From assembly GCA_001443445.1 (NCBI GenBank), contig LDXN01000007.1:40209-73390 (forward strand): 33,182 bases of DNA, read 5' to 3'. The DNA comes from Candidatus Dadabacteria bacterium CSP1-2 (lineage in GTDB: Bacteria > Desulfobacterota_D > UBA1144 > Nemesobacterales > CSP1-2). Positions 32,135-33,182 of this stretch are shown here, one piece after another. Below the pieces are notes generated by a model. It had not been told where the DNA came from, ran no database searches, and was given only the letters and a program-made list of their open reading frames with translations. Made by a program: the position numbers and the translations under genes. Every line of letters begins with the position of its first letter. Positions within the stretch are counted from its first letter, which is position 1.

Positions 32135-33182
32135 ATGAAGAGGTTTTACTCTATAGTTCTTACATTAGCTATTATTATATGCTTCAGTGGTAGCGCAATC
32201 GCAAATTCCTATTATGTGGCAACTCCAGCCTCTGGTGGCGATGACAGTAACCCTGGCACCTCTACACAACCGTGGGCTACACTCCAACACGCTGTAGATA
32301 CCATCTTTCCCGGCGATACCATATTAGTCGAAACAGGTACATATGTTGGGTTTCGGGCTGAGAGTTCCGGTCTCCCTGGAGCAGTGAAGACTATAAAGGC
32401 TGATGTTGGTGCCAATGTGCTTGTGAATGTGCCGGGTCCATTCAATCGTCACTCAAGCAACATCGAGTTTGAGAATTTCGATGCCACAGTGAAATATTGG
32501 GTAATTGATGGTTTTGAGGTGGCTGATTCACCCAAATACGGCATTGACCTCCGGGATACTGATTACATTACAGTCCAGAACTGCGATGTACACGACAGCG
32601 CTGTCACCGGCATTTTCACTGCCTTCACCTATCACCCATTAATCCAGAAAAATGAATCAGGATATAATGGCGAACACGGAATCTACCAGAGTAATAGCGG
32701 AGATTTTCCTACGATTGTCGGCAATTACCTTCACCACAATTTTGCCGCAGGTATTCACATGAATGGGGATATACGGTTCAAGCCTGGCGATGGTATCATC
32801 TCCTATGGTATCATCGAGAACAATATAATCTTGGAGAACGGGCTTGGAGGTGGATCGGGTATTAATATGGACGGCGTCTCGGACAGCATAGTCCAAAACA
32901 ACCTGCTTTATGACAATCACGCAAGCGGCATATCCCTATATGCGATTGACGGGGCTGAAGGTTCAAGCCGCAACAAGGTTTATAACAACACGATTGTGAT
33001 GGCTCCAGGCTCCCGTTGGTGTATAAACATTCCTAAATCAGCAAAGGGTAGGCCAAACCCGACTGGTAACAAAATAAAGAACAATATTCTCTACACTCCA
33101 AGCACCACCAAGGGCTCGGTCTTGATTTACAGTAGCACGGCGTCTGGTTTTGAAAGCGACTACAACGTGGTGGTAAACCGCT
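32135..33182 (+). CDS. Secreted right-handed beta-helix protein, 3'-truncated
   Basis: The frame runs from the ATG to the end of the window without a stop; 349 residues are visible. A signal peptide (1-24, ending SAIA-N) is followed by YYVATPASGGDDSNPGTSTQPWATLQHAVD and GDTILVETGTY. That pair is the DUF1565-type N-terminal cap of parallel beta-helix proteins. Then come repeating coils with N-rich turns: NCDVHDSAVTGI, NYLHHNFAAGIHM, NNIILENGLGGGSGI, NNLLYDNHASGISL and NNTIVM. Such proteins bind or cleave polysaccharides, but no catalytic residues can be fixed. AAGGAGG (32121-32127) precedes the ATG. The gene is visibly more GC-rich, with many GGC, ATC, AAC and ACC codons, hinting at acquisition from elsewhere. 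Confidence 0.85.
   Translation, partial: MKRFYSIVLTLAIIICFSGSAIANSYYVATPASGGDDSNPGTSTQPWATLQHAVDTIFPGDTILVETGTYVGFRAESSGLPGAVKTIKADVGANVLVNVPGPFNRHSSNIEFENFDATVKYWVIDGFEVADSPKYGIDLRDTDYITVQNCDVHDSAVTGIFTAFTYHPLIQKNESGYNGEHGIYQSNSGDFPTIVGNYLHHNFAAGIHMNGDIRFKPGDGIISYGIIENNIILENGLGGGSGINMDGVSDSIVQNNLLYDNHASGISLYAIDGAEGSSRNKVYNNTIVMAPGSRWCINIPKSAKGRPNPTGNKIKNNILYTPSTTKGSVLIYSSTASGFESDYNVVVNR

Overview
The window is an AT-rich piece (about 38-40% GC by eye) of a Gram-negative bacterial chromosome. It carries mostly core and housekeeping genes. Signs of an outer membrane or periplasm are a lipoprotein, an MlaF-type ATPase, a periplasmic DsbA-like protein and a BamE-like fragment. The mixture of the MEP isoprenoid pathway, an Acidithiobacillus ferrooxidans-type glutamate-cysteine ligase, a bacterial deoxyhypusine-synthase-like enzyme, a PIN-TRAM protein and a Ycf46-type ATPase suggests a deltaproteobacterial (Desulfobacterota) or related candidate-phylum lineage such as Dadabacteria. 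That placement is inference; no rRNA is present to settle it.

Layout. 1-1622: a 5'-truncated BamE-like gene, ispE and a tRNA-Gln. 1719-3795, minus strand: a small zinc-finger protein, a sigma-70-family factor and a cold-shock protein with a strong terminator. 4144-8428: the PcrA helicase with its own promoter and leader, Mn-type superoxide dismutase and a lone MlaF-like ATPase. 8459-13753, minus strand: a compact operon PIN-TRAM, ispD, ispF, comEC and an NTF2-like membrane protein, with a good promoter at 13725-13753. 13913-14992, minus strand: a lipoprotein and a DUF1285-like protein. 15024-18376, plus strand: a WalJ/YycJ-like hydrolase overlapping purB, then a DsbA-like protein. 18563-19573, minus strand: the deoxyhypusine-synthase-like enzyme. 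19574-20402: a long intergenic stretch packed with small palindromic repeats. 20403-31952, plus strand: a zinc-ribbon/RDD membrane protein, gshA, an Lgt-like protein, trkA-trkH, ribF, aroE, leuA and a Ycf46-like AAA+ ATPase. 32135 to the end: a secreted beta-helix protein, cut by the window edge and more GC-rich than the rest.

How the genes relate. IspE, IspD and IspF are steps 4, 3 and 5 of the MEP pathway, so three consecutive steps are encoded in two places here. TrkA and TrkH form one potassium-uptake unit. GshA and the DsbA-like protein both concern thiol chemistry. AroE and LeuA belong to amino-acid synthesis. No transposase, CRISPR array, toxin-antitoxin pair, phage gene or secondary-metabolite cluster is visible.

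No clear new multi-gene system was found. The points most worth a second look are single genes with altered key residues (ComEC's metallo-beta-lactamase domain, the Lgt-like protein, region 2.4 of the sigma factor), the deoxyhypusine-synthase-like enzyme, internal duplications in two proteins, and three clusters of inverted repeats between genes.
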